64,000 bases of DNA. It comes from Candidatus Babeliales bacterium (GTDB lineage Bacteria > Babelota > Babeliae > Babelales > RVW-14). The translations under genes were made by a program, and so were the position numbers. Of this stretch, positions 1 to 8,226 are shown piece after piece (the stretch's first letter is position 1; the number at the start of each line of letters is the position of its first letter). The stretch lies in contig JAIEPG010000001.1 in assembly GCA_019749895.1 (NCBI GenBank), forward strand, positions 1 to 64,000, given 5' to 3'. The notes under the pieces were generated by a model. The model was not told the DNA's origin. It was given only the letters and a program-made list of their open reading frames with translations, and ran no database searches.

Positions 1-47
1 CCAAGATTTTCATTCTTGTAACAGGGGTTCAAATCCCCTTGGGGACG
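1..47 (+). tRNA. tRNA-Glu (anticodon TTC), 3' part only
   Basis: This is the 3' part of a tRNA gene cut by the window start. The anticodon stem CAAGA/TCTTG encloses the loop TTTTCAT, which places TTC at the anticodon. The T-stem AGGGG/CCCCT encloses TTCAAAT, and the 3' acceptor strand TGGGGAC with discriminator G matches the classic tRNA-Glu end (GTCCCC at the missing 5' end). No CCA is encoded; the next bases are CTC, so CCA must be added post-transcriptionally. Confidence 0.9.
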
Positions 48-50
48 CTC

Positions 51-112
51 AATTTTGCTCTCGCAAAATTTCGCTATCCAGCCTACGCCCTACGTGGCTC
101 CGGCGGACAGGC
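51..112. repeat. Stem-loop sequences behind tRNA-Glu
   Basis: Two inverted repeats follow the tRNA. AATTTTGC (51-58) pairs with GCAAAATT (63-70) around a 4-base loop. A GC-rich element at 81-112 has GCCT/AGGC outer arms and GCC/GGC inner arms, much more GC-rich than the surrounding AT-rich spacer (113-182), which holds no visible gene. The first hairpin may end tRNA transcription; the second looks like a dispersed palindromic repeat, but no second copy is seen in the window. Confidence 0.4.
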
Positions 113-182
113 GCCTTTCTTAAATGATTTATTTAAAATTTATATTCTTAAAATTTTAAAGCTTTAAAAAAATTTCTTAACT

Positions 183-1079
183 ATGAACATATCACTTGCA
201 CCGTACACATTAGAACACGAGCTTGAGCGCGAATTAATCTATAGAAAGATTAGTTTTGAAAAGCGAGACAGGCTCTATTTTTTTGATGCCGATTATAAGC
301 CATTGTTTGCGCAAGTCACGTGGTTCAATTGCAAAAAATTGTCGATAACTTCGATTAATGACGGCATTAAGCAGCTTCGTGCGCTGGGCAAAAACTGGGC
401 GCTTTTTTCTGTTGGTTATCATCGTCGAGCGCAATTAATTCAAGACGGTTTGCCAAAAGTAAAAGAGGTACCAATTTCTTTTTTGGGTACATTGCCGAAA
501 CATGCTATGGGTGGTTGGACACTGTATGATCAAAATACCATCATATGTTCACAAGAAACAACTTCTTTGTATCCGCTTGGCAAATGCGAATTTGTCGAAA
601 ACAAAACGATGCCGCCTTCTCGTGCTTATCTTAAATTGTGGGAATTCTTTACATTGCATCATAGCCCTCCTGCACAAGGAACTCATGTGCTTGATATGGG
701 TGCGTGTCCTGGCGGATGGAGTTGGGTAATGGCTACCTTAGGTTTAAAAGTAACTGCAGTAGATAAGGCGCCGTTGGATGATAAGATTGGAAAGCTTTCT
801 GGCATTACCTTTTTACAAGAAAGTGCCTTTGGCTTATCGCCGGAACAGGTGCCTCGCGTGGATTGGTTTTTTTCCGATATTATCTGTTATCCGGAACGGC
901 TTTTAAATCTGATCAAAACGTGGATGACTAAAGGGCAGGTAAAGAATTTTGTCTGTACCATAAAGTTTCAAGGTGAGGCCAATTTTAGCGTTATCGATCA
1001 GTTTTTGGCCATACCGAATAGCAAGATTGTGCATCTCTATCATAACAAGCACGAGTTGACCTGGTGGGTGAATAAGTAG
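183..1079 (+). CDS. RlmM-like FtsJ-fold RNA 2'-O-methyltransferase
   Basis: Predicted SAM-dependent RNA ribose methyltransferase of 298 residues. The C-terminal half has the SAM-binding motif LDMGACPGGWSW at about residues 177-188, close to the motif of E. coli RlmM (23S rRNA C2498 methylation). A later Asp in FFSDII, a Lys in CTIKFQGE and a Glu in HNKHELTWW fit the catalytic acid/base positions of the FtsJ/RlmM class. The N-terminal 150 residues would be the RNA-binding (THUMP-like) part but are not clearly recognisable. The ATG at 183 has only a weak upstream purine stretch. It lies 50 bases before a second methyltransferase gene. Fold and activity class are well supported; the exact rRNA target is inferred. 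Confidence 0.75.
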   Translation: MNISLAPYTLEHELERELIYRKISFEKRDRLYFFDADYKPLFAQVTWFNCKKLSITSINDGIKQLRALGKNWALFSVGYHRRAQLIQDGLPKVKEVPISFLGTLPKHAMGGWTLYDQNTIICSQETTSLYPLGKCEFVENKTMPPSRAYLKLWEFFTLHHSPPAQGTHVLDMGACPGGWSWVMATLGLKVTAVDKAPLDDKIGKLSGITFLQESAFGLSPEQVPRVDWFFSDIICYPERLLNLIKTWMTKGQVKNFVCTIKFQGEANFSVIDQFLAIPNSKIVHLYHNKHELTWWVNK

Positions 1080-1129
1080 GTTATTGTATCATTTTAAGTT
1101 TATTAAAAAAATTAAAGCGAGAATAGTTT

Positions 1130-1852
1130 ATGGAAACAAAAGTTTACTACACGCCAGAAGTAAAAAATTCAGAACAGGCTGCGGCCTACTCAAAGACGCA
1201 GGGCTCGGTAATGCGCTATATCGCTTTTCGCGATGTGCCAGCGCTTATTAAGCACTATGTTCGTGGTACCAAAGCGCTTGATTATGGTTCAGGAACCGGT
1301 TGTTCGGCCAAGCTCTTGCTTGAGTTGGGCATGGACGTTGTTGGCGTTGATATCAGCGAAGAAATGCTTGCACAAGCGCGCTTGCTCTGCCCAGAAACAG
1401 AATTTCATTTGAGCAACAACGGCATTATTCCCGCGTCCGACAAAACGTTTGATTTGGTACTTTCTGGCTTTGTTATGTTTTGTATTGCCACGCAGGCTGA
1501 GGTGGTTGCGTATTTGCAAGAAGCAAAGCGTGTTATGAAGTCTGATGGGGTTTTTATTGCCGTGACTGGTAGCCAAGATTTGTTTAGCAAAGACTGGCTT
1601 ACGCTCAATATCGATTTTCCAGAAAACAAAAATCTGGTCAGTGGCGCACCGGCAAAAGCGTATCATTACGAAAGTAACATCGAATTTACTGATTATTACT
1701 GGACCGAACAAGATTATCGCAATTTTTTTGCACAAGCCGGTTTTGAGTTGCTTGAAGTGCATTATCCGCTGGGCAAAGCGAGTGAGCCGTACGCATGGAA
1801 AGATGAAAAGACGCATTCGCCGTTTGTTGTTTTTGTAGCGCGAGCTCTTTAA
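1130..1852 (+). CDS. Class I SAM-dependent methyltransferase
   Basis: A 240-residue methyltransferase of the Methyltransf_11/25 type. Motif I, LDYGSGTGCSAKLL, lies near residue 50, followed by VVGVDISEEML (motif II, acidic residue contacting the SAM ribose) and FDLVLSGFVMF (motif IV). The C-terminal third, ending YAWKDEKTHSPFVVFVARAL, resembles the tail of small-molecule methyltransferases rather than rRNA enzymes. The substrate cannot be read from the sequence. It follows the RlmM-like gene in the same direction and may share its transcript. Class is confident, role is unknown. Confidence 0.75.
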   Translation: METKVYYTPEVKNSEQAAAYSKTQGSVMRYIAFRDVPALIKHYVRGTKALDYGSGTGCSAKLLLELGMDVVGVDISEEMLAQARLLCPETEFHLSNNGIIPASDKTFDLVLSGFVMFCIATQAEVVAYLQEAKRVMKSDGVFIAVTGSQDLFSKDWLTLNIDFPENKNLVSGAPAKAYHYESNIEFTDYYWTEQDYRNFFAQAGFELLEVHYPLGKASEPYAWKDEKTHSPFVVFVARAL

Positions 1853-1905
1853 AATTCTGTGTAGTTTCTTTATTTTTCCTACCGTTTTACAAGCTTTTTT
1901 GCTTG

Positions 1906-1914
1906 TGTGATACT
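1906..1914 (+). promoter_or_regulatory. Extended -10 promoter for the secreted hydrolase
   Basis: TGTGATACT forms an extended -10 (TGn + GATACT) about 60 bases ahead of the ATG at 1973. No good -35 is seen. A small inverted repeat ACAAGC-TTTTTT-GCTTGT (1889-1906) overlaps it, and GTGAG/CTCAC (1923-1936) could form a hairpin in the 5' leader. Confidence 0.4.
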
Positions 1915-1972
1915 GTATTTAGGTGAGGGGGCTCACGAATAATACTTATTACATGACAGGGGGAGCGTTATC

Positions 1973-2854
1973 ATGTTAAAAAAATTGGCATTTATAGTGT
2001 GTTTAGCCGTTTCGCAGTTGCATGGCATGCGTGCTGCTGAATGCCCTGTTCTTGCTGTTCATGGCCTAGGTACCCCGCAAGTTTTTGGTAAGTTTTATAA
2101 AGAATATGTTGCCCAGCAGTTGAGCATTTCGGGCAAGACAATTGTTTATGTTGATGGACCATTGTCTGCTCAAGCGGATTTTGGTCAGCAGCATTGCCAA
2201 GAATATTTCAAAAAAAGCTATGAAAGTATTGATACGCGTAATGGTTATATTATTCATGCTACGTCGCAAGGCACGGCAACCGTTCTAAACTTTCTTGCTA
2301 ACAATCCTGAAGCACAAGAAAACCTTAAAGCGCTTATTCTTGAAGCGCCCATGGCCAGTGGCAATAGTGCCATTGCTCATCATGTTGGTATACCGCTAGT
2401 AGAAGATTTTCCGTTGGTTCCTTATCTTGCAAAATTGATACATTTTCCTGGCTACAGGCCATCAGGGATGCAGGCCATAAAATCAATAGATCAGTTAATT
2501 AATAAAAATATTGTTATTATTCTTGCTCATTCAACGCATGATCGAATATTGCCGTATTCTGGTGCTTGTGCGCTGTATTACGGGCTTAAAGAGCTTGGGC
2601 ACTGCAATGTTTATTTTATAAGCAAGGCCGGGTGGGATCACACAGAAGTATTGAATGGGGAGTCTGTGGTTAAAACCATTTTAGCAAAGCATGATCTTGT
2701 GCTATCAGCAGATGCATCTGAAAGTAGTGATTTAAGCGCTTATCAGCCTGATCATAAGGGTTTTTGGTATCGCCGTGCCTATAAAGTGATTCGTTTTATA
2801 GAAGGTATGCACACAGTAATTGGGAAAACAGGGAGTTTATGTCTTTGTCGATAG
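1973..2854 (+). CDS. Exported alpha/beta-hydrolase
   Basis: A 293-residue protein with a signal peptide (basic start MLKK, hydrophobic core, end near residues 20-22). The mature part has an alpha/beta-hydrolase plan: VLAVHGLG near residue 28 (oxyanion loop), a nucleophile-elbow-like HATSQGTAT near residue 91 (ATSQG in place of GxSxG), an Asp in STHDRILPYSGA and a His in GWDHTEV, the right order for a Ser-Asp-His triad. Such enzymes are lipases, esterases or thioesterases; the substrate is unknown. A strong ribosome site (GGGGGAG) precedes the ATG. The exported location suggests action on envelope or host molecules, which is inference. Confidence 0.65.
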   Translation: MLKKLAFIVCLAVSQLHGMRAAECPVLAVHGLGTPQVFGKFYKEYVAQQLSISGKTIVYVDGPLSAQADFGQQHCQEYFKKSYESIDTRNGYIIHATSQGTATVLNFLANNPEAQENLKALILEAPMASGNSAIAHHVGIPLVEDFPLVPYLAKLIHFPGYRPSGMQAIKSIDQLINKNIVIILAHSTHDRILPYSGACALYYGLKELGHCNVYFISKAGWDHTEVLNGESVVKTILAKHDLVLSADASESSDLSAYQPDHKGFWYRRAYKVIRFIEGMHTVIGKTGSLCLCR

Positions 2855-2886
2855 GCCGTTTTAGTCCTTAAAACTTCGTTAAAAAA

Positions 2887-2922
2887 GCCTAAAAAAACCC
2901 TGCAAAAACCTTGTTTTTAGGC
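2887..2922 (+). terminator. Possible terminator hairpin
   Basis: GCCTAAAAA (2887-2895) is complementary to TTTTTAGGC (2914-2922) with an 18-base loop, just after the hydrolase gene. The stem is AT-rich and no clean T-run follows, so it is a weak candidate. The rest of the spacer to 3152 shows no gene. Confidence 0.3.
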
Positions 2923-3152
2923 ACATTTTTGAGTCTTGAAAAATAATTAATAGTTTCAATACGTCCATTGGCTGGGCATATTGGCCTAGTTTTGTGACAA
3001 TTATCTTATTCTGCTGTAGTATTTTTTGTCAAAATGGGGTAAAATGAGCTAATAGGTACCCTTATCTCTTTTTTAGATATCTGATGTGTCGAGTGAGCTT
3101 TCCGCATTATTCGCAGCTTCTGATATTGTTATTATTTAAACCGAAGGAAACT

Positions 3153-4967
3153 GTGAATAATACGTTCGATAATTTTTTACTTATTCCCCAAATTCAAGAT
3201 TCGTTAAAAGCTCTTGGATTCACTCAACCGACACCTGTACAATCGGATATCATTCCTTTGTTACTCGAAAATTTTAAACAAGACGTTCACGTGCAAGCGC
3301 AAACCGGAACTGGTAAAACGCTTGGTTTTGGTATTCCACTTTTGCAAGCAATAGACCCAACGGTTAAAGCAGTGCAAGGGTTGGTTATGGCGCCAACGCG
3401 CGAACTCGTTTTGCAAATTTATGAAAGTCTTCGTGACGTTTCAAAAGGTAGTGGCATTGTTATAGAACACATTTGTGGCGGCATGCCAATCAACGCGCAA
3501 ATTTCTGCGCTGAGACGTGGTGTACACATTATTATTGGTACGCCTGGCCGTATTAACGATCACTTGGAACGCAAGACGCTTAAGCTTGATACGCTTAAAG
3601 TTTTGGTTTTGGACGAAGCAGACATTATGTTGGACATGGGCTTTATGCTCGAAATTGATGCCATTTTGAAGTTTGTTCCTGAAGAACGCAACATTTGGTT
3701 GTTCTCAGCAACGGTTATGCCTGGTATTCAAAAATTGATTCGATCACACATGAAAAATGTGGTGAGCGTAAAATCTTCACAAGGTGCGCCATCAAATGCT
3801 TCTATCAAGCAATATTATTGCATGGTTCCTCAAAGAAAGCGTCTTGAAGCAACTATTCGCTTCATTGAAGCAGCGCCAAGTTTTTATGGTATTATCTTTT
3901 GTCGCACAAAAACTTTGACAACTGAAGTAACCGAAGAATTGGCAAGCAAAGGTTTTAAAGTTAACTGTCTGCATGGCGATATGAAGCAAACATTGCGTAA
4001 CCACGTAATTAAAGGCTTTAAAAAGAGAGACTTTTCTATCTTGGTAGCAACCGACGTTGCTGGCCGTGGTATTGACGTTTCAGATTTGACGCACGTTATT
4101 AACTATTCCATTCCTGATGAATCGGAAAGTTACGTGCATCGTATTGGACGTACGGGCCGTGCCGGTAAAGAAGGTATTGCCATTATGTTTATTGCAGGGT
4201 CTGAAAAATATCGTCTTAAGCGCATTGAAGCAGTAGTAAAATCTACGCTTTCAGAAATTACTGTGCCGCCAATGGACGCAATTATTACCGCTAAAATGAG
4301 TGGCATTGCAGACTTTATTGAACTTGCAAAGCAAACTGAAATTAAAGATACTGGCGTAGACAAAGCGCTTACAGAACTTATCAATTCATTTACCGATCAA
4401 GAAATACGTTATTCGTTTGCGGTTGCCTTGAAAGAAAAATTCTTAAAAGGTGTTCGCGATGGAGCGCATGATTCTGAATTTATTGATTCATCGTCATCGT
4501 CTCATTCTTATTCGAATGCTCATGATACTCGTATTCCTCAAGAAATCTGTATTGAGCTTGGGCAAGATGATGGACTAGACGAACAGCTGGTAAGTGATTA
4601 TATTCTAGCAGTGTGTGGTATTGAGCCACAGGAAGTCACTAAGCTGCGTGTTTTAAGAAACAAGACGTTTATTGCCGTTCCAGAAGGCAAATTGAAAACA
4701 AGCATCAGCCAAATGCAAAGTACGCCAATTATTGACCGTGCTCACCGTGTTCATGTGGTGCAAGACGTTTATCGTGAAAAACAACAATCATCTGGTGGTA
4801 GACCGCGTCGCTTAAGCCCGCGCAGAGATGGTGGCAGAAGCAACGATAGCAGAGACAGCAGAAGTAGCGATAGCAGAGGCAGAGACGGCAGGTCTCGTGA
4901 TGATAGATCACGTGATAACGCTAGTGGCAGTTTTAACAGAGATAACAGAAGCAGAAGAAGTGCATAA
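3153..4967 (+). CDS. deaD: DEAD-box ATP-dependent RNA helicase, DbpA/CsdA type
   Basis: RNA helicase that remodels structured RNA, probably in ribosome assembly or mRNA decay. All core motifs are present: Q-motif (GFTQPTPVQ), AQTGTGKT (Walker A), PTRELVLQ, TPGRI, DEAD, SAT, GIIFCRTK, ATDVAGRGIDV and HRIGRTGRAG. After the core comes a DbpA-like RNA-binding fold (about residues 460-530) and a low-complexity Arg/Ser/Asp/Gly tail of about 60 residues. An ATG exists at 3084, but GTG at 3153 is preferred: it follows the ribosome site AAGGAA and starts right before the Q-motif region, giving 604 residues. The next gene starts 3 bases after the stop. The C-terminal RS/RG-rich tail is unusually SR-like. 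Confidence 0.9.
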   Translation: MNNTFDNFLLIPQIQDSLKALGFTQPTPVQSDIIPLLLENFKQDVHVQAQTGTGKTLGFGIPLLQAIDPTVKAVQGLVMAPTRELVLQIYESLRDVSKGSGIVIEHICGGMPINAQISALRRGVHIIIGTPGRINDHLERKTLKLDTLKVLVLDEADIMLDMGFMLEIDAILKFVPEERNIWLFSATVMPGIQKLIRSHMKNVVSVKSSQGAPSNASIKQYYCMVPQRKRLEATIRFIEAAPSFYGIIFCRTKTLTTEVTEELASKGFKVNCLHGDMKQTLRNHVIKGFKKRDFSILVATDVAGRGIDVSDLTHVINYSIPDESESYVHRIGRTGRAGKEGIAIMFIAGSEKYRLKRIEAVVKSTLSEITVPPMDAIITAKMSGIADFIELAKQTEIKDTGVDKALTELINSFTDQEIRYSFAVALKEKFLKGVRDGAHDSEFIDSSSSSHSYSNAHDTRIPQEICIELGQDDGLDEQLVSDYILAVCGIEPQEVTKLRVLRNKTFIAVPEGKLKTSISQMQSTPIIDRAHRVHVVQDVYREKQQSSGGRPRRLSPRRDGGRSNDSRDSRSSDSRGRDGRSRDDRSRDNASGSFNRDNRSRRSA

Positions 4968-4969
4968 TA

Positions 4970-5428
4970 ATGCTTGATGCAGTATCATTCTTTATTATTC
5001 TGCAGATAATTTTATTGGGTTTTATGGCGTTACATGACTGGGTTCATGTACCGCCGTTAACCAATATTCCCGACCTCAAAAAATCACATTCGTTTCACGA
5101 TCGTTTGCTTTCTGCATGTGTGAATGCAGGTTTTGTTCTTATTCCCTTAATCTTAACGGTTCAGTACCGTTATCATTTTACGCGGCAAGTTCTCCTTATT
5201 ATCACTATTTTTTATAGCATACTTACGCTTGGTACTATTTGTGCTTGGTGGGTTCCGTATATTTTTGGCAGCTCACAAGCGCACAAACAAGGATTTGCGG
5301 AATATCACAATACGCATCACTTTTTGCCTGCTCGTGGTGACAATGTTGTACCAAATACGCTTCATGTTATACTGCATTTGCAGGTATGGGCCTGTCTTGC
5401 GCTGACTATCTATTTTTGGTTTCGATGA
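4970..5428 (+). CDS. Multi-pass membrane protein with conserved-looking His motifs
   Basis: A 152-residue integral membrane protein with about four hydrophobic helices. Not assigned to a named family. It has striking His-rich segments, LHDWVHVPP near residue 22 and YHNTHHFLPARGDN near residue 112, then NTLHVILH, placed at helix ends as metal- or haem-ligand candidates would be. It starts 3 bases after the helicase stop, so it is probably translated from the same message, though no functional link is obvious. Confidence 0.6.
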   Translation: MLDAVSFFIILQIILLGFMALHDWVHVPPLTNIPDLKKSHSFHDRLLSACVNAGFVLIPLILTVQYRYHFTRQVLLIITIFYSILTLGTICAWWVPYIFGSSQAHKQGFAEYHNTHHFLPARGDNVVPNTLHVILHLQVWACLALTIYFWFR

Positions 5429-5457
5429 TCAATTTTATGAAAAGAGGGAGCTTTGTC

Positions 5458-5679
5458 ATGCTTGAAGCAAAGCAATTTATTGTTGGTATAATCTTGGTTG
5501 TTGTTGGCCTTTTTATTGTCTTGCCTTTTCTTACGGCGGGCGCAATTCGTATTATGATTATTGTCTTTGGTATTTATTTGTTGCTTTCAGGCTTGCGTCT
5601 TATTCGTGAGTCGTCCTCTACAACTGCCAAAAAACGTTCTAATGTTTATGATGTTCATGAAGAAAAGAAGCAGCCATAG
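5458..5679 (+). CDS. Small two-helix membrane protein
   Basis: A 73-residue protein with two hydrophobic segments (IVGIILVVVGLFIVLPFL and IRIMIIVFGIYLLLSGL) and a charged cytoplasm-like tail rich in Lys and Glu. An upstream in-frame start at 5386 would overlap the previous gene; ATG 5458 is preferred because GAGGGAG lies about 9 bases before it. Function unknown. It is of the same size and style as the protein at 5871. Confidence 0.55.
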   Translation: MLEAKQFIVGIILVVVGLFIVLPFLTAGAIRIMIIVFGIYLLLSGLRLIRESSSTTAKKRSNVYDVHEEKKQP

Positions 5680-5740
5680 CTCTGCATATTTCTTATCTTG
5701 TTTTTAATATTCTTGCTTGAATCTGGATTTTTTAAGAATC

Positions 5741-5770
5741 TTGCGTCTTTCAAGTGCTTCTTGCTATACT
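5741..5770 (+). promoter_or_regulatory. Sigma70-type promoter, extended -10
   Basis: TTGCGT (5741-5746), an 18-base spacer and TATACT (5765-5770) with TG one base ahead of the -10. It would start transcription near 5777, about 95 bases upstream of the small membrane protein at 5871. Confidence 0.55.
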
Positions 5771-5870
5771 GATTTTATAAGAAATAATATTTTCTAATAT
5801 AAAATATTTACAAAGTAGTCATTGTTAATCGGTGATTTGTTTATTAAGAGAAGTGTGAAGGGGAGTAATA

Positions 5871-6095
5871 ATGGATAATATGAATATGCCAAATTTGGGC
5901 GTGGTCAAGGGCTTGTTGGCGGTTATTGGCGGTGTGGTTCTTGTCTTTTTTGCCTTTAAGATGATTTTTCAGATTGCCTGTTTTGTAACCGGCTTTTTAT
6001 TAATTTACTACGGCCTTGCGTTATTGAACATTAAACAAGCGACCGATTACATTGATCTTTTCTTAGTAAAAATTAGAAAGCTTTTCGGCAAATAG
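5871..6095 (+). CDS. Small two-helix membrane protein
   Basis: A 74-residue protein with two membrane helices (about residues 10-33 and 35-50) separated by a very short turn, then an amphipathic basic tail (LFLVKIRKLFGK). A good ribosome site (GAAGGGGAG) precedes the ATG, and it has its own promoter and terminator, so it is a real monocistronic gene. No family recognised. Confidence 0.6.
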   Translation: MDNMNMPNLGVVKGLLAVIGGVVLVFFAFKMIFQIACFVTGFLLIYYGLALLNIKQATDYIDLFLVKIRKLFGK

Positions 6096-6117
6096 TTTTC
6101 ATAAAAATTAGACAAAA

Positions 6118-6147
6118 AAAGAGCGGCAGATTTTTCTGCCGCTCTTT
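6118..6147. terminator. Bidirectional intrinsic terminator
   Basis: AAAGAGCGGCAGA / TCTGCCGCTCTTT, a perfect 13-base inverted repeat with a TTTT loop, flanked by A- and T-runs. It serves the plus-strand gene ending at 6095 and the minus-strand gene ending at 6156. Confidence 0.9.
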
Positions 6148-6155
6148 TTTTGTTT

Positions 6156-8054
6156 TTATAATCCTCTTTGCTTGAGTTCAGCTTCATAAAGCTTATCGCC
6201 ATGATAGTCTGGTCGCACGCCCTTGTTGGCGCGTGCGCTACGGCGAGGTTGTGGCTTATTTGCTGCCTTTTTTGCTCGTACTATTGTACGTTTTCCCGCG
6301 CGCATGTTGCGGCGGTCTTTAGCTGTTGTTTCTGGCTGTTGAGTGGCCGGTACTCTGTTATTTTGCTCGGTGTTTTCTTTACTGTTTTGACGTTGCGTTT
6401 GTTCAGGAGTACGTTGTCCTTCTTTTTGGTAGCGTCGTGCTAAACGATCTTCAAAGGTAAGTGATTCTTGATGTTGTCCAAATACCAAGCGAGCAATGTT
6501 ATTATCATTTTGATCATTTGCATGTGAATTATCAAAATCTGAATCTTCAAAACCACCAGAGAAATCAAAATCAAAATCATCAATTTTGCTGTTTCTGGTT
6601 GACTCTCCATTTTGTTGTTCAACAAAAGTAAGAAGAAGAGGTTGTTGTTTTTTAGCTTGTTTTTGTTCTAAGGAAGCAAGAAGGTGCTCTTGTTTAGCGA
6701 GTTCTTGCTCTAGAGCGCGACGTGCCTTGTGTAAATAACGTTGTCCCAAGCGGTCTTCAAGAGTATCTTTACGTTCTGTTTGTGGCTTAATAAGCGGAAG
6801 GCTTTGTTGAGTTGGCTTACTTAACGTTTTGATTGTAGAGCTACTTGCCGTGTCGCTATCTTTTCCAAATATAGATTCTTCAAAATCATCAAGTATTATA
6901 TCATCCATAAAATTGGATGATTTTTCAATAAAAGTAAGAAGAAGTTGTTCAGCATGATCTTGATTCTTGTTATTGCTCGTTGCGATACCACCACAAAAAG
7001 TTTTAGGTGATGCTACTGGTTCCTCATAATCCTCAATATCATCTTCAGATGGCAAAGAATGGTCAGAAGAATTATCTCTTGAAGACGAATTTTCTGGGTC
7101 AAGGAGGGGTGGCATATCATCAGAATCAGAATCGGTAGAGTTGTTTGTATCACTTAATGAATTATTGTTTTCAGCTGATCCAGAACGTTTGATGTCTGTT
7201 GTTGTGGTTTTTTTCTGAAATGAAAATTCATTTAAAGAATCGCTTTCATCTAATTCACTCAGTTCTTCGTTTGTATCTGAGTCTGAATCAGAATTGGAGT
7301 CTGAGCTCGGTTTTTTTTCTTTATCTTGTTCTTTATCGTTCTTATCTTTTTCTTTATCGATAGCTGTTGGTTCTTGGAATTCTTTCCAAACAGCCCACGC
7401 ATTAAGACCCAACAAAGCAAGTTTTAATTTTGCTTCAAGTGAGCTTGGTTTGCTTGTTAAATACAAAGAAGTCATGCGAATAAATGAGGTTAGCACGTCT
7501 GCTTTGGTTTGTTGTTCTGGCTTGTCTGTTGCAAGTGCTGAAAAAGTAGCAGTTGCTGTTTCTGCCAACGGTAAAAGAATGTACTTAATGCTGATCAAGA
7601 GTTTATCAACATTTTTATGTAATTCTTTGTCGCGCTTTGGTTCTTTAGATTCGCTAAAAGCGGTAACAAGGTTTACCAAGTTTGCTGAGAGTGCGTATGT
7701 GTCGTAACTCAGCCATGCAAGGTTGTAGCCTTGATTGTTAGTGGTAGCATTGTGCAATGCAAGAATGCTGTTGCTAATACGCAGTGCGTCAACCAACAGC
7801 GCTGTTGCTGCTGCTGTTTTAACATTACCTTTTTTTTCATGGTAAATACTTGCCAATACTGCTGGGCCTCTTAAAGCTGCCGTTGCAATTTGAGCCATTT
7901 CTGCTTTGGAGTACGTGTCTTGTGTTTTTGCCGGAGTTTCTTTTTTGTTGCCTGGTTGTTCACTAGCTGCTTGTAAATTTAGCGAGCAAAAGCCTGCAAT
8001 AAGCAAGGTTGCTATGCCTGAGCGTAGCGTGGTGTTTTTACTGTGTTGATACAT
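6156..8054 (-). CDS. Secreted modular protein, N-terminal domain shared with its two neighbours
   Basis: A 632-residue exported protein of unknown function. The signal peptide ends near residue 30 (SLNLQAA). Residues about 48-240 form an alpha-helical domain (AQIATAALRGPA, KTAAATALLVDALRISN) almost copied in the next gene upstream on this strand. The rest is low-complexity: Ser/Asp-rich runs near 250-350, then two copies of a module that starts LLLTF(I/V)E, passes a DDF-containing acidic stretch and ends EDRLxxRY, and finally a very basic tail (RTIVRAKKAANKPQPRRSAR). The basic tail resembles a nuclear-localisation signal, which is only suggestive. The ribosome site AGGAGA lies before the ATG. 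Probably an effector or surface protein; no enzymatic motif seen. Confidence 0.6.
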   Translation of the reverse strand: MYQHSKNTTLRSGIATLLIAGFCSLNLQAASEQPGNKKETPAKTQDTYSKAEMAQIATAALRGPAVLASIYHEKKGNVKTAAATALLVDALRISNSILALHNATTNNQGYNLAWLSYDTYALSANLVNLVTAFSESKEPKRDKELHKNVDKLLISIKYILLPLAETATATFSALATDKPEQQTKADVLTSFIRMTSLYLTSKPSSLEAKLKLALLGLNAWAVWKEFQEPTAIDKEKDKNDKEQDKEKKPSSDSNSDSDSDTNEELSELDESDSLNEFSFQKKTTTTDIKRSGSAENNNSLSDTNNSTDSDSDDMPPLLDPENSSSRDNSSDHSLPSEDDIEDYEEPVASPKTFCGGIATSNNKNQDHAEQLLLTFIEKSSNFMDDIILDDFEESIFGKDSDTASSSTIKTLSKPTQQSLPLIKPQTERKDTLEDRLGQRYLHKARRALEQELAKQEHLLASLEQKQAKKQQPLLLTFVEQQNGESTRNSKIDDFDFDFSGGFEDSDFDNSHANDQNDNNIARLVFGQHQESLTFEDRLARRYQKEGQRTPEQTQRQNSKENTEQNNRVPATQQPETTAKDRRNMRAGKRTIVRAKKAANKPQPRRSARANKGVRPDYHGDKLYEAELKQRGL

Positions 8055-8226
8055 AAGGAAAAGTCTCCTAAAAAATGTTATGAAAAATGGTTGCTTGTGT
8101 TCTTTTTTGCTTTTTGTAGTTGGAATTTATAATTTATAATTTTTTGGTCCTGTTTTTATGCGCGTGCTCGCGCGTGTGGGTTGAGTTTGAGGGTGTCCTT
8201 GTTTTTTGCTTCTTGTTTTAGTTCGA

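Noticed and set aside
1289-1816. 175-codon minus-strand frame opposite the second methyltransferase
   Set aside because: Shadow of a well-supported coding frame; basic/aromatic composition is typical of antisense.
3084-3152. Upstream ATG start of the helicase
   Set aside because: It would add 23 hydrophobic residues with no ribosome site; GTG 3153 follows AAGGAA and fits the family N-terminus.
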